Shown: positions 7,695 to 16,451 of the stretch, one piece after another
How positions within the stretch are numbered: position 1 is the stretch's first letter
Layout: each line of letters starts with the position of its first letter
IMG/VR virus record: IMGVR_UViG_3300049927_000076
Coordinates: 1-45,407 of that record
DNA: 45,407 nucleotides
Direction: 5' to 3' (one strand)
DNA from: a virus
The notes under the pieces: generated by a model
Database searches by the model: none
Told to the model about the DNA's origin: nothing
What the model saw: the letters and a program-made list of their open reading frames with translations, nothing else
Program-made: the position numbers and the translations under genes

Positions 7695-7879
7695 GCCGTG
7701 AGTGCGATCCCGCGTTCGTGCCTCGCGGGGCTTCTTCGTTCCAGATTGGACCCAACTCAAGCCCACGCAAGGTTCAGCGTTGGCTCAACCGAGGTGGTGG
7801 TGTTCGCCCGTCGCGGCTGCTCCACGTGCTCGAAGCTCGCCACATTCATCCCAGGCATCTCAGAGGAGAAGTAGTATGA
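7676..7879 (+). CDS. hypothetical basic protein, 67 aa
   Basis: The ATG at 7676 has AAGAGGA upstream and overlaps the end of the LigA-like gene. The product is basic (many Arg, His and Lys) with the look of a small nucleic-acid binder. No domain recognised. Confidence 0.65.
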   Translation: MRNKSLGRECDPAFVPRGASSFQIGPNSSPRKVQRWLNRGGGVRPSRLLHVLEARHIHPRHLRGEVV

Positions 7880-8046
7880 AGAACAACGTAACCATTCGCA
7901 TGGGCGCAGCCTACAACGATGTCACCGTGCGCGGCTCCGATGGCAAGCCTGTGGTGTTCAATCGCAGGACCATGAGCAAGGACGAGAACCGCAACTTCCA
8001 TCGGGAGTTCATGAACGCGTTCCGCGCGGGAAGGAAGTCTGCTTGA
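7876..8046 (+). CDS. hypothetical protein, 56 aa
   Basis: The ATG at 7876 overlaps the previous stop (ATGA), with GAGGAG seven bases upstream, a strong start. The N-terminal half looks like beta strands (NVTIRMGAAYNDVTVRGSDG), the C-terminal half like a basic helix. Function unknown. Confidence 0.7.
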   Translation: MKNNVTIRMGAAYNDVTVRGSDGKPVVFNRRTMSKDENRNFHREFMNAFRAGRKSA

Positions 8047-8462
8047 TGCCAAGCTACACGACCTATCTGCATGCTGGAGCTGGCGAAGGCTGGCCAGCTG
8101 ATCACAAGGCTGAGGATACTTTCGACCTTCCCTGTGACGCGATGAAGCACTGTCTCGATACATTCACACGTACGAAGCCGTCAGATGCAACGCTTAGTGA
8201 CATCATTGGGCCTTACAGACAGCCAGCTGCAGCAGCAGACAATACGTTCCAGTCCTATGCTAACGCGTGCAACAATTATCGCCCCGGGAACCCCAACATG
8301 CTCAAGAAGCCTGAGCCACCAGAAGATGAGTACATCGCCGAGTTTGGCCCTGATGGCTCTGCGCGCTTGGTAGTGGCGACCACCCGTATCATCGCCAACT
8401 TCAACAACTTCGCTGACGCCCAGACTGCGGCGAAGGCTCTCAACGAACTCAAAGGATACTGA
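8046..8462 (+). CDS. hypothetical protein, 138 aa
   Basis: The ATG overlaps the previous stop (TGATG); a TTG one codon earlier is an alternative. The central region is Pro/Ala-rich, and the C-terminal half (ARLVVATTRIIANFNNFADAQTAAKALNELKGY) resembles a small alpha/beta unit. It precedes the ssDNA-binding protein gene and may act in replication by position only. Confidence 0.65.
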   Translation: MPSYTTYLHAGAGEGWPADHKAEDTFDLPCDAMKHCLDTFTRTKPSDATLSDIIGPYRQPAAAADNTFQSYANACNNYRPGNPNMLKKPEPPEDEYIAEFGPDGSARLVVATTRIIANFNNFADAQTAAKALNELKGY

Positions 8463-8470
8463 AGCCTCTC

Positions 8471-9112
8471 ATGGCCAAGACACAGCGCACTTACGTCACG
8501 TACATCACTGACCCTATGATCCTCGTGTATCCGAAGTTTGAGACCCCGGATGTGTACGTAGACCCGAAGACTAAGAAGGCTGGCGCTCCCTGCTATAAGA
8601 CTGACGCCAAGGATCTTCCTGAGAACTCTCAGGCTATCGCGAAGGCCAAGGCGTTCGTGCTCAAGGAGCTCGTCAAGCTGTTCCCTGACATGGACCCAAA
8701 GACACGCAAGCGTACGCTGCCCAACGGCGACACCAAGACTGTGTTTTGGCCGTTCAAGGAAGACAAGGACGGCAATTGGACCCTGACGGCGAAGACTGGC
8801 CGCACTGACAAGAACAAGAACCTCCTGCGCGTCCCAATGTTCGGGGCTAACAACCGTAAGCTCCCTGACAACATCTATCCGGGTGGTGGAACGGTTGCTC
8901 GTCTTGACCTCACGCTCAACGCTATGCCCAACGATGGCGGCATCAACTTCTACATCAACGCCGGGCAGATTCTGAAGCTTGAAGAGAACAGCTTCGGCAA
9001 GTCTAACTTCGAGCCCACGGAGGGCTACGTGTATGAGCCTTCTGAAACTGGCGACGAGAGGAGCGGCTTTGAGGCTTCTGAGGAAGACGAAGCCGACGCT
9101 ACGAAGTTCTAA
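8471..9112 (+). CDS. single-stranded DNA-binding protein (T7 gp2.5-like)
   Basis: The 213-residue product combines a beta-rich OB-fold body with a very acidic tail ending EDEADATKF. An acidic tail closed by Phe is the hallmark of gp2.5-type proteins and recruits the polymerase and helicase-primase. The body motifs (FPDMDPKTRKRTLPNG, KNLLRVPMFG) fit phage SSBs of the DUF2815 kind. It is followed at once by endonuclease I, the same order as T7 genes 2.5 and 3. Confidence 0.85.
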   Translation: MAKTQRTYVTYITDPMILVYPKFETPDVYVDPKTKKAGAPCYKTDAKDLPENSQAIAKAKAFVLKELVKLFPDMDPKTRKRTLPNGDTKTVFWPFKEDKDGNWTLTAKTGRTDKNKNLLRVPMFGANNRKLPDNIYPGGGTVARLDLTLNAMPNDGGINFYINAGQILKLEENSFGKSNFEPTEGYVYEPSETGDERSGFEASEEDEADATKF

Positions 9113-9114
9113 TC

Positions 9115-9573
9115 GTGGCAAAACCAGCTCTCAAGCTTGAACCTTCCTACAGGTCCGGGCTTGAGAAGAACATAGCCGAGCAACTCTCTTCCGAAGGCGT
9201 CTCATTCGAATATGAGAAGCTGAAGCTTGAGTACAACGTCCCTGCTCGTAATGCGAAGTACACTCCAGACTTCAAGGTCGGCAGCATCGTCATTGAGAGC
9301 AAGGGTGCGTTCGGCTACGGACCCAATAGGTTCTCAGGTGGTGATCCCGCCAAGGAACGGCAGAAGCTTCTGCTGATCAAAGCGCAGCATCCTGAGCTGG
9401 ACCTGCGTATCGTGTTCCAGCGTGCCAGCACGAAGATATACAAAAACAGCCCCACATCATACGCGAAGTGGGCCACGGACAACGGCTTCAAGTGGGCCGA
9501 CAAGGGCCTGATCCCGCCTGAGTGGATTAAAGAGATGAAGCTCCAACTACACACGCAACCTCAGAAGGACTGA
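9115..9573 (+). CDS. T7-like endonuclease I (Holliday junction resolvase)
   Basis: The 152-residue product closely follows T7 gp3: YRSGLEKNIAEQL near the start, YTPDF, IESKG, then HPELDLRIVF and PEWIKE. The catalytic set is present as Glu17, Asp52, Glu61 and Lys63 (T7 E20, D55, E65, K67). The enzyme cuts branched DNA and helps degrade host DNA and resolve concatemers. It uses a GTG start three bases after the SSB stop; the nearby stop codon suggests coupled translation. Confidence 0.95.
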   Translation: MAKPALKLEPSYRSGLEKNIAEQLSSEGVSFEYEKLKLEYNVPARNAKYTPDFKVGSIVIESKGAFGYGPNRFSGGDPAKERQKLLLIKAQHPELDLRIVFQRASTKIYKNSPTSYAKWATDNGFKWADKGLIPPEWIKEMKLQLHTQPQKD

Positions 9574-9579
9574 CAGCAA

Positions 9580-9846
9580 ATGACCGACGTTCTTGATATT
9601 GGCCGTTCCACGATTGCCAACGATATCTCGCTGCCTCCCCAGGCTCGTGTGATCCTTGCGCACCTTCAGAAGGGCAAGACCATCACGCCTATGGAGAGCC
9701 TCATCGTCTACAACATCTACCGCCTGTCGGACTGCATCTTAAAGATCAGGAACGCTGGCCACGACGTGATCACTGAGGACTGCAAGGACGAGAGCGGCAA
9801 GAGGTACGGTCGTTACTCGCTGAACACTAAGCTGACGCTGCAGTGA
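9580..9846 (+). CDS. helix-turn-helix protein (HTH_39-like), 88 aa
   Basis: AAGGAC lies nine bases before the ATG. Residues 20-65 (QARVILAHLQKGKTITPMESL, then IYRLSDCILKIRNAGHDV) match the small helix-turn-helix domain common in phage replication regions (PF14090 type). It may bind phage DNA near the replication genes; partner and site are unknown. The stop overlaps the next GTG. Confidence 0.75.
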   Translation: MTDVLDIGRSTIANDISLPPQARVILAHLQKGKTITPMESLIVYNIYRLSDCILKIRNAGHDVITEDCKDESGKRYGRYSLNTKLTLQ

Positions 9847-9986
9847 GTGCAACGGTAATCCCGTTCCTAACTTCTGAGCAGCGTGAAGAGCGCGTGCGCC
9901 AATCAATGATACGCGAAGCCAGCGCCATCTACGAGAGCATCTTCCCCACTGAGAAGACCAAGGAGGTGCCTCCTACGCATGGCTGA
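9843..9986 (+). CDS. hypothetical short protein, 47 aa, GTG start
   Basis: A GTG overlapping the previous stop (GTGA) starts a helical, charged 47-residue frame. Its 3' end contains AAGGAGG, the ribosome binding site of the primase-helicase, and overlaps that gene by eight bases. It may partly serve to couple translation. No domain seen. Confidence 0.5.
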   Translation: MSATVIPFLTSEQREERVRQSMIREASAIYESIFPTEKTKEVPPTHG

Positions 9987-11616
9987 GTTCCTTCAACATG
10001 AAGCGTGCCCCAAGTGTCTCTCATCAGACGCTGGGGCGCGCTACGACGACAATAGCTTTCACTGCTTCGCTTGCAAGCACCACATCCACGGCGATGGCTC
10101 AGAAGCAGAAGTTACCGCAGAGACCGGCGCGAAGCCCTGGACGCCTCTACAAGGAGCTGTTCACGAACTCACTAACCGCAACCTGCGTGAGGAGACCTGC
10201 AGGCTCTGGGGCTACAAGATTGCCGCCAAAGAAGATGGCACGATGGTTCAGACCTTCGATATCCGCCGTGGTGGCAAGCTGATAGCACAGAAGCTGCGGG
10301 GCTCAGGCAAGACATTCTCGTGGCGCGGTGACAGCAGCAAGCCCCAGTTCGCCGGACAGTGGCTCTGGAACCGTGGGAAGCACTTAGTTATTACTGAGGG
10401 CGAGCTAGACGCGATGTCTGTCTCGCAAGCCATGGAGCTCAAGTGGCCTGTCGTCAGCCTCGCCAACGGCTCCTCTTCAGTCAAGCAGCAGATCACTGAC
10501 AACTACGAATGGCTCATGGGCTTCGAGAACATCGTGCTCATGTTCGACATGGACGAGCCCGGTCAGAAGGCCGTTGAGGAAGCCTGCGCGATGCTGCCTA
10601 TAGGGCGCGTCAAGGTGGCCTCACTGCAGCATAAGGACGCCAACGAGGTCCTGATAGCTGACGGACCTGGGCCGCTGATCAAGGCCTTCTGGGACGCCAA
10701 GGTCTGGAGGCCTGATGGCATCGTGGACGGTGCGAGTGTGTTTACGAGGGAGCGCCTTAAGCAGGGCTGTCCTCCTGGGTATCCTTTTGAGTATCCCAAG
10801 CTTCAGGAGATGACCTATGGCCTCAGGAAGGCTGAGATTACCATGCTCACTGCTGGAAGTGGCATTGGCAAGTCCACCTTTGCAAGAGAGCTGGCTTATG
10901 AACTGCATCAAAAGCACGGGCTCAAAATCGGCAACGTTTACTTGGAAGAAAGCAACGACACGACCGGCCGAGGCTACGTTGCCCTACACGCTGGAGTACC
11001 GCTTGGAAGGTTGCAGTTCAATACTGACCTCATTAGAGACGAGGCTTGGGATAGAGCTTGCGAAGCGCTTAGAGACCGAATGCTTTTCTATGATCACTTC
11101 GGGTCACTCGAAAGCAAGAACCTACAAGCCAAGCTGCGATATCTCGCGGCCGTCGAGAAGGTGGACTTTATCGTGTTCGACCACATCTCTATCGCCACAT
11201 CAGGCGTAGAGAGTAGCAGCGAGGGCGAGCGCAAGGACATCGATATGCTGATGACGTTCCTAGCTTCACTCTGTCAAGAGACTGGCGTGGGCATCATCGT
11301 CATCGTTCATCTTAAGAGGTCCAAGGACAAGAACTTCAACGAGGGTTCGCGTCCCGCTCTAAGTGATCTTCGCGGAAGCGGAGGTCTTGAGCAGCTCTCA
11401 CACAACGTCTACGCGCTGGCACGTAACCAGCAGGACGAGCGTGAGAACCGCAAGTATCTCTCAGACGTGTTCGTGCTCAAGACACGCTACGGTTTCGAGA
11501 CGGGTAAGGCAGATACGCTGGAGTACAATCGCGTCACAGGACGCAATGAGCTCTGTGCAAACTTCCCTGACGACACGGCTGAAGGCAGCTTCGGCAGTGA
11601 ACCACAGAAATTTTAG
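9979..11616 (+). CDS. T7 gp4-like DNA primase-helicase
   Basis: 545 residues (T7 gp4 566). The N-terminal zinc motif uses Cys10, Cys13, Cys29 and Cys32 and reads the primer template. The Toprim domain follows (VITEGELDA, later MFDMDEPGQ). The helicase half has Walker A GSGIGKST (Lys298), Walker B VDFIVFDHIS and the loop DLRGSGGLEQLSHNV. It unwinds the fork as a ring and makes RNA primers for the polymerase. The AAGGAGG upstream supports the ATG at 9979. Confidence 0.95.
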   Translation: MAEFLQHEACPKCLSSDAGARYDDNSFHCFACKHHIHGDGSEAEVTAETGAKPWTPLQGAVHELTNRNLREETCRLWGYKIAAKEDGTMVQTFDIRRGGKLIAQKLRGSGKTFSWRGDSSKPQFAGQWLWNRGKHLVITEGELDAMSVSQAMELKWPVVSLANGSSSVKQQITDNYEWLMGFENIVLMFDMDEPGQKAVEEACAMLPIGRVKVASLQHKDANEVLIADGPGPLIKAFWDAKVWRPDGIVDGASVFTRERLKQGCPPGYPFEYPKLQEMTYGLRKAEITMLTAGSGIGKSTFARELAYELHQKHGLKIGNVYLEESNDTTGRGYVALHAGVPLGRLQFNTDLIRDEAWDRACEALRDRMLFYDHFGSLESKNLQAKLRYLAAVEKVDFIVFDHISIATSGVESSSEGERKDIDMLMTFLASLCQETGVGIIVIVHLKRSKDKNFNEGSRPALSDLRGSGGLEQLSHNVYALARNQQDERENRKYLSDVFVLKTRYGFETGKADTLEYNRVTGRNELCANFPDDTAEGSFGSEPQKF

Positions 11617-11624
11617 GAACCATC

Positions 11625-11792
11625 ATGCTCAAAGAAGTCACCAACAACGTCAACAACTCCATTAGCGCGCGTAGCCTCGTGCCATTCACGAGTGGTTCGA
11701 TCATCTTCATCTACGCGTTCTTCTGGCCTGAAGGCTATGGCCATTGGTTGGGTTCAATCGTTCACGCGTTCCGTGCGACTGCAGGGTTCTGA
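11625..11792 (+). CDS. small protein with membrane segment, 55 aa
   Basis: TAGGA precedes the ATG at 11625. A polar N-terminus is followed by a hydrophobic aromatic stretch (about 22-34, GSIIFIYAFFW) and a C-terminal helix. It is a probable membrane-associated peptide encoded between the helicase and polymerase genes, a place where T7-like phages often carry small accessory genes. The stop overlaps the next ATG. Confidence 0.6.
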   Translation: MLKEVTNNVNNSISARSLVPFTSGSIIFIYAFFWPEGYGHWLGSIVHAFRATAGF

Positions 11793-11971
11793 TGGAGAAC
11801 CTCAAAGCCCAGTACCCTGAAGGGTGTCAGGTGTATCTCAAGAGCGGCTCACCCCCGCTGACCGTGGAGTGGGTGCGCGCTGACGGGCTGATGGCTGTCG
11901 TTTGGTTCAATGGTCAGGCTCTCTGCCGTGACGCTTTGCACCCTAACGCAATCACGGCCACGCCTATCTGA
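11792..11971 (+). CDS. YodC-like (DUF2158) small protein, 59 aa
   Basis: The ATG overlaps the previous stop. The sequence runs EGCQVYLKSGSPPLTVEWV and then VVWFNGQ, which fits the DUF2158/YodC pattern (VxLKSGGPxMTV followed by a WF motif). It is a small beta-barrel of unknown function in bacteria and phages. It is recognised by motif only. Confidence 0.7.
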   Translation: MENLKAQYPEGCQVYLKSGSPPLTVEWVRADGLMAVVWFNGQALCRDALHPNAITATPI

Positions 11972-12072
11972 TGCTTGAACTTCTGGTTCTCATTGGCCTC
12001 GTTATCATTGGATCAACACTCAGCGGTATCAGTGACACCCTTGATGAGATCAACGACAAGCTTCCTGAGTGA
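11971..12072 (+). CDS. single-pass membrane micropeptide, 33 aa
   Basis: The ATG overlaps the stop of the DUF2158 gene. Residues 2-16 are strongly hydrophobic (LELLVLIGLVIIGST), followed by a short acidic tail. The last bases overlap the GTG of the DNA polymerase gene. Function unknown. Confidence 0.55.
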   Translation: MLELLVLIGLVIIGSTLSGISDTLDEINDKLPE

Positions 12073-14111
12073 AGCGCTATCTCTACGACACAGAGAGTGA
12101 CGGCTTCGTCGCTACGAGCACCGTGATCCACTGCATCTCTATCAGAGACGTGGATACTGAGGATCACTGGAGCTACGGCCCGGACCAAATACAAGCCGCA
12201 CTCGACAAGCTTACCGAAGCTGACCTTCGTATCGGTCACAACATCCAGCGCCATGACGAGAAGCTGATCAAGAAGCTCTACCCGTCCTGGGAGCCCAAGG
12301 CAGGTTCTACCCTCTTGGACACCATGATCCTAGCGCGTCTGAAGTTCCCGAACGTCAAAGCAACGGACCCAGACCTTGTACGAGCTGGCAAGATGCCTGC
12401 AGGCACGGACTACCAAGGCAAGCACAATCTAGCTGCCTGGGGCTATCGTCTCGGAGAGCACAAGGGTGACTACGCGGCTCTTCGCAGAGCCCAGGCTATG
12501 GAAGCTGGCCTCACGTCCGAGCAGGACATCGCGAAGTTTGTGTGGGGCACCTACACCAAAGACATGCATGAGTACATGGATCAGGACACGCTCACGAACC
12601 TTAAGCTCTTGAGACATCTTGATCCTGACAACTACTCCCCCACTGCAATCGAGCTTGAACATAGAATAGCTGTGGTATGCGACGCGATGGAGCAAGCAGG
12701 TGTCCCCTTCGACACCAAGAAGGCCGCCGCGCTTCACGTTGACTTGGTAACGCAGTCATCTGTGATTGAGGAACGACTAAGGGAGCAGTTCGGATTTTGG
12801 TACGCACCAGAGCATCCTGGGAAACCAGCAAGGGACTTCGAGGGCAAGCCCTACACCTCTTACGAGGCATCGGAGCATACGCCCAAGGTCAACAACAAGA
12901 CGCGTGGCGTAGTCAAGGGTCAGACGTTCTCCAAGATCAAGAAGGTTTCCTTCAATCCTGGGTCCAGAGACCATATTGCTCATGTGCTCAAGGCCAAGGG
13001 TTGGAAGCCCAAGAAGTTCACTGACGGTGGCAAAGCTGCCTTCGATGAAGAAGTCCTGATCAGCATTATGGCTGAGTTTCCAGAGATGGAAGCTATCGAC
13101 CGCTACTTCATGCTTGAGAAGCGTATCTCCCAGCTGGCCACGGGCAAGCAAGCGCTCATGCTGCACGTCAAGGAAGATGGACGCATTCACGGCGTTATCA
13201 ACCCGATGGGCGCTATCACGAGCCGGGCTTCGCACTTCCATCCCAACCTGGGGCAGGTGCCTAACTCGGCTTCGCCCTACGGTCCTGAGTTCCGTGAGCT
13301 GTTCTACGCTCCCCCAGGCTGGAAGTTTCTAGGCGCTGATATGTCTGGCCTGGAGCTGAGGGGCTTGGGGCACTATCTCGCGCGTCTCGACGGTGGCAAG
13401 TACATGCTGATCGTTACTAACGGGGACCCGCACTGGCTTCACGCTCAGGTCATGGGCCTCGCAGAAGGGGACCGCGACAAGGAGAACAAGCTTCATACGC
13501 TTGTACGTGAGGATGGCAGCAAACGCTTCATCTACGCGTACATCTATGGTGCGTGGGATGACATGTGTGGGCAGATACTATTTGACTGTCTGATCAAAGC
13601 TAAGCGTGACTGCGGTCCCGAAGGTGAAGCTCTCTTCAACAAGTTCTTCCCTAAGGGCATCAAAGAAGACACGCTGCGCAACGCAGGACGCAAGGTCCGC
13701 GCAGCATTCATGACGCGTATCGACGGCTACGGAAAGCTTCAGGAAGCCATCCAAGCCCAGGTGAAACGCTTCGGCTGGGTCTACGGCCTAGACGAGCGCA
13801 AGATACCGACGCGCTCTGAGCACTCCGCTCTCAACTTCCTGATCCAAAGCTGCGGAGCAATACTCTGCAAGCGATGGGTCTGTGACGTATACGAGGAACT
13901 ATGCAGCAAATACAAATGGGGCTGGGACGGAGACTTTGTAATGGGTTTGTGGTGCCACGATGAGATGCAGCTATGCGTGCGTGAAGGTCTAGAAGAAGAG
14001 ATAGCTTCTATCATCGTGAGGCTAGCGAGGGCGTCTGGTGAGCCGTACGCCTTTCGTGGTCCTCTGGATAGCTCGTACGCTATCGGACGTAACTGGCGTG
14101 AAACGCATTGA
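12069..14111 (+). CDS. family A DNA polymerase (T7 gp5-like)
   Basis: 680 residues (T7 704). The 3'-5' exonuclease domain opens with Asp7/Glu9 (DTES) and is followed by QDTLTNLKLL. The polymerase domain has motif A DMSGLEL (Asp424, Glu429), motif B SKRFIYAYIYGA (Lys485, Tyr489) and motif C HDE (630-632), all intact. It copies the phage genome with the primase-helicase. The start is a GTG overlapping the preceding stop (GTGA); TGAG and CTTCC just upstream give only a weak ribosome binding site, so coupling is likely. Confidence 0.95.
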   Translation: MKRYLYDTESDGFVATSTVIHCISIRDVDTEDHWSYGPDQIQAALDKLTEADLRIGHNIQRHDEKLIKKLYPSWEPKAGSTLLDTMILARLKFPNVKATDPDLVRAGKMPAGTDYQGKHNLAAWGYRLGEHKGDYAALRRAQAMEAGLTSEQDIAKFVWGTYTKDMHEYMDQDTLTNLKLLRHLDPDNYSPTAIELEHRIAVVCDAMEQAGVPFDTKKAAALHVDLVTQSSVIEERLREQFGFWYAPEHPGKPARDFEGKPYTSYEASEHTPKVNNKTRGVVKGQTFSKIKKVSFNPGSRDHIAHVLKAKGWKPKKFTDGGKAAFDEEVLISIMAEFPEMEAIDRYFMLEKRISQLATGKQALMLHVKEDGRIHGVINPMGAITSRASHFHPNLGQVPNSASPYGPEFRELFYAPPGWKFLGADMSGLELRGLGHYLARLDGGKYMLIVTNGDPHWLHAQVMGLAEGDRDKENKLHTLVREDGSKRFIYAYIYGAWDDMCGQILFDCLIKAKRDCGPEGEALFNKFFPKGIKEDTLRNAGRKVRAAFMTRIDGYGKLQEAIQAQVKRFGWVYGLDERKIPTRSEHSALNFLIQSCGAILCKRWVCDVYEELCSKYKWGWDGDFVMGLWCHDEMQLCVREGLEEEIASIIVRLARASGEPYAFRGPLDSSYAIGRNWRETH

Positions 14112-14542
14112 GACAGAACATATTTAAAGGGGCATCTGCTGAGTATAGAGCGGCCTCTTACTACCTTGACAGGGGAGAGATTGTTTACTGGCCAGCAGTG
14201 CCCCTAGAGACTGACTTCATAGTAGAACGCAAGAGCGGCATATTAGAAAAGATACAGGTCAAGTACACGTCGTGGACCAAAGTAACTAACAGCAACTGTG
14301 AAAAGCTCCACTGTAGAACTTATGGGTGGAACGGAGGACGCACGGCCTCTGATGCCGGGCCTCAGTATGACTACCTGTTCGTAATTTCGGAAGATGACAG
14401 GTACTGGGAGATACCAGCAGACAAGCTGCCAAAGCATGCCATCGGTCTTGATACGCGCGGGGGTGCCTACACGCACAACGGCACTAACGCTAGGAAGTGG
14501 GACAAATACCTTGTCTCCGTCAACGAGAAGGAACACCAATGA
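14108..14542 (+). CDS. PD-(D/E)XK endonuclease-like protein
   Basis: 144 residues from a TTG overlapping the polymerase stop (TTGA). The pattern KGASAEYRAASYYLDRGEIVY, then TDFIVE (Asp36) and KIQVKYTS (Gln/Lys of the xQxK variant) fits the PD-(D/E)XK_5 family (PF11645), found as intron-encoded and phage nucleases. It may process branched DNA or cut competitor DNA. The active-site Asp and QxK are visible; the exact substrate is not known. Confidence 0.7.
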   Translation: MRQNIFKGASAEYRAASYYLDRGEIVYWPAVPLETDFIVERKSGILEKIQVKYTSWTKVTNSNCEKLHCRTYGWNGGRTASDAGPQYDYLFVISEDDRYWEIPADKLPKHAIGLDTRGGAYTHNGTNARKWDKYLVSVNEKEHQ

Positions 14543-15015
14543 ACGAATTTATTACGCCCGTGAACAACGAAGCGCTCTCACGAGTTCTCGTGGCCCTGGG
14601 TGGTGAGGAGCACGCCCAGGCCGTTGTGAAGGCCTACAAGGTTGTGGATGAAGCCATGGCGTTTGGCTATGCGCGCTCCCAGGAGGAGGAAGCCGAGAAG
14701 CGTAAGGTAATGACGGAGGAGTACGTTGCAGCTCTTCAGCGTTCTGAGGACCGTGATACCAAGGAAGCTTGGGAAGCTGGATACTCTGCAGGTTACGAGG
14801 AGGGCTGCCGTAACGAAACAGCCACTTACGGCGACGGATACATTGATGGCGTCTCAGACGCTCGTACGTGGCCTGCTGAAGCTGACAGGCGCGTAGCTGA
14901 GCTGTGCTCTGATGAAGCTTACGATGATCAGCGTGATCTTGACCGTGAATACGACTTCGACGACGGTGAGTTCTTGTATGACGACACCAGTGAACTGGAC
15001 GAGCGTTTCGCTTAA
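14539..15015 (+). CDS. acidic hypothetical protein, 158 aa
   Basis: The ATG at 14539 follows GAGAAGGA and overlaps the nuclease stop (ATGA). The N-terminal half is helical, with coiled-coil potential (ARSQEEEAEKRKVMTEEYV). The C-terminal half is very rich in Asp, Glu and Tyr (DDQRDLDREYDFDDGEFLYDD), which could mimic nucleic acid. No family recognised. Confidence 0.7.
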   Translation: MNEFITPVNNEALSRVLVALGGEEHAQAVVKAYKVVDEAMAFGYARSQEEEAEKRKVMTEEYVAALQRSEDRDTKEAWEAGYSAGYEEGCRNETATYGDGYIDGVSDARTWPAEADRRVAELCSDEAYDDQRDLDREYDFDDGEFLYDDTSELDERFA

Positions 15016-15779
15016 TGGCTCGTAAGCTACTCCTCATTGACGGCGATCAGTTCGTCTTCACGGCGGCTATCGCTATCGAGAGGGAAACGCGTTGGGATGA
15101 GGACAATCACGTCCTCTACTCATCGCCTGAGCTGGCGTGGTCGAACTTCGTAGGCATGATAGAGCGTATCTTCACGCGCTTCGATACCGACGACCACGCG
15201 CTCACCTTCTCCAGCCCGAACAACTTCCGCTACGACGTAGACCCCACGTACAAGTCGAACCGCAAGGGAGCTCGTAAGCCCCTATGCTACGCGGCTGTGC
15301 GTGAGCTCTGTGACGAGCACTACAACACCATCTACATGTACGGACTTGAGGCTGATGATGTGATGGGCATCCTCGCTACGAAGCCTGGGAGCACTCAGAA
15401 GATCATCGTGTCTCAGGACAAGGACATGAAGACTATCCCGACCACGGTGTGGAACGGGAAGGAGCTCATGACTGTCACAGAGGACGAGGCAAATCACAAC
15501 CATCTCTATCAGACGCTCATTGGCGATATCACGGACGGCTACAAGGGCTGCCCTGGTATAGGGCCTGTGAAGGCTGAGAAGATACTGCTTGCCCAATCCA
15601 TGAAGACGCGGCTTGCAGAGGTCAGCTACGAGCGCTGGCAGTGGGAAGCCGTCAAGGAGACTTACGAGAAGGCTAAGCTCACCGAAGCTGACGCCCTGGT
15701 GCAAGCACGCCTAGCTCGTATCCTTCGCTGGACCGATTGGGACACTGAAGCCAAGAAGCCGATCCTATGGACACCATAG
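15015..15779 (+). CDS. 5'-3' exonuclease (T7 gp6 / FEN-like)
   Basis: 254 residues. It opens LLLIDGDQFVF with a metal-binding Asp, has EADDVMGILA and SQDKDMKT with the acidic cluster, and the helix-hairpin helix region ITDGYKGCPGIGPVKAEKIL. These are the core of FEN/5' nuclease proteins. In T7-like phages the enzyme removes primers, degrades host DNA and helps recombination. The start overlaps the previous stop (TAATG). Confidence 0.93.
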   Translation: MARKLLLIDGDQFVFTAAIAIERETRWDEDNHVLYSSPELAWSNFVGMIERIFTRFDTDDHALTFSSPNNFRYDVDPTYKSNRKGARKPLCYAAVRELCDEHYNTIYMYGLEADDVMGILATKPGSTQKIIVSQDKDMKTIPTTVWNGKELMTVTEDEANHNHLYQTLIGDITDGYKGCPGIGPVKAEKILLAQSMKTRLAEVSYERWQWEAVKETYEKAKLTEADALVQARLARILRWTDWDTEAKKPILWTP

Positions 15780-15955
15780 AAACCCTAGTAGGCTGGCTGG
15801 TGCTCGTAGTGTTCATGTGCTTTGGCGCTTACCTTGGCTACACGCTTACAGCGCCGCTGCCTATACATCGTGAGCAACCCGCGTGGTGCTACAGCGCGGA
15901 CGTTGATCGCTCAGGCGTCTGCAGCAAGCTTAAGGGTCTGGAGTGGGAAATATGA
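15767..15955 (+). CDS. small membrane protein, 62 aa
   Basis: It starts inside the exonuclease end with an ATG at 15767. Residues 6-28 form one transmembrane helix (TLVGWLVLVVFMCFGAYLGY), followed by a polar tail with two Cys residues. Probably an inner-membrane protein with the tail outside or in the cytoplasm. Function unknown. Confidence 0.6.
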   Translation: MDTIETLVGWLVLVVFMCFGAYLGYTLTAPLPIHREQPAWCYSADVDRSGVCSKLKGLEWEI

Positions 15956-15974
15956 ATGTAAGGAAGGAACTGAA

Positions 15975-16451
15975 TTGCAACTGTATGTCGATCTAGACGG
16001 AGTTCTCTTTGACTTCGACAAGGCTGCTGGCGCTGCTTTACGAACTGACAACATATACAAGTATGAGTTCGTCTGGGGAGCCAAGAAGTTCTGGGACGGC
16101 CTCAACGATAACTCCAGCTTCTTCCGTGACCTGCCCTTGATGTTTGACGCGTATCACCTGTGGACCCAGATCAACCATCTAGACCCAATCATCCTCACAG
16201 CGCTTCCTAGCACTGGGGCTGACCGTGTGTGCGCTCAGAAGCGCGAGGCTGTCGCCGAGAACTTCGGCAGTGACGTTAGGGTCATCACGTGCGCTACAAA
16301 GGAGAAGCCAGAGTACTGCCAGCCCGGGGACATCATCATTGATGACCGAGCGACCAACAGGGACGCTTGGATGGAGCGTGGAGGAATATACCTCTTACAT
16401 ACGAGCGCTGTGAACACCATCACAGCGCTAGAGGCTCTGGGTATCATTTGA
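15975..16451 (+). CDS. 5'(3')-deoxyribonucleotidase (HAD family)
   Basis: The TTG start at 15975 was chosen because AAGGAAGGA lies just upstream. It gives a protein that opens MQLYVDLDGVLFDFD, the HAD motif I with nucleophile Asp6 and acid Asp8. Motif II is IILTALPS, a conserved Lys follows, and the metal motif is DIIIDDRATN. The family (NT5C-like) removes phosphate from deoxynucleoside monophosphates. Next to a dNTP pyrophosphohydrolase-like gene, it points to control of the nucleotide pool. Confidence 0.85.
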   Translation: MQLYVDLDGVLFDFDKAAGAALRTDNIYKYEFVWGAKKFWDGLNDNSSFFRDLPLMFDAYHLWTQINHLDPIILTALPSTGADRVCAQKREAVAENFGSDVRVITCATKEKPEYCQPGDIIIDDRATNRDAWMERGGIYLLHTSAVNTITALEALGII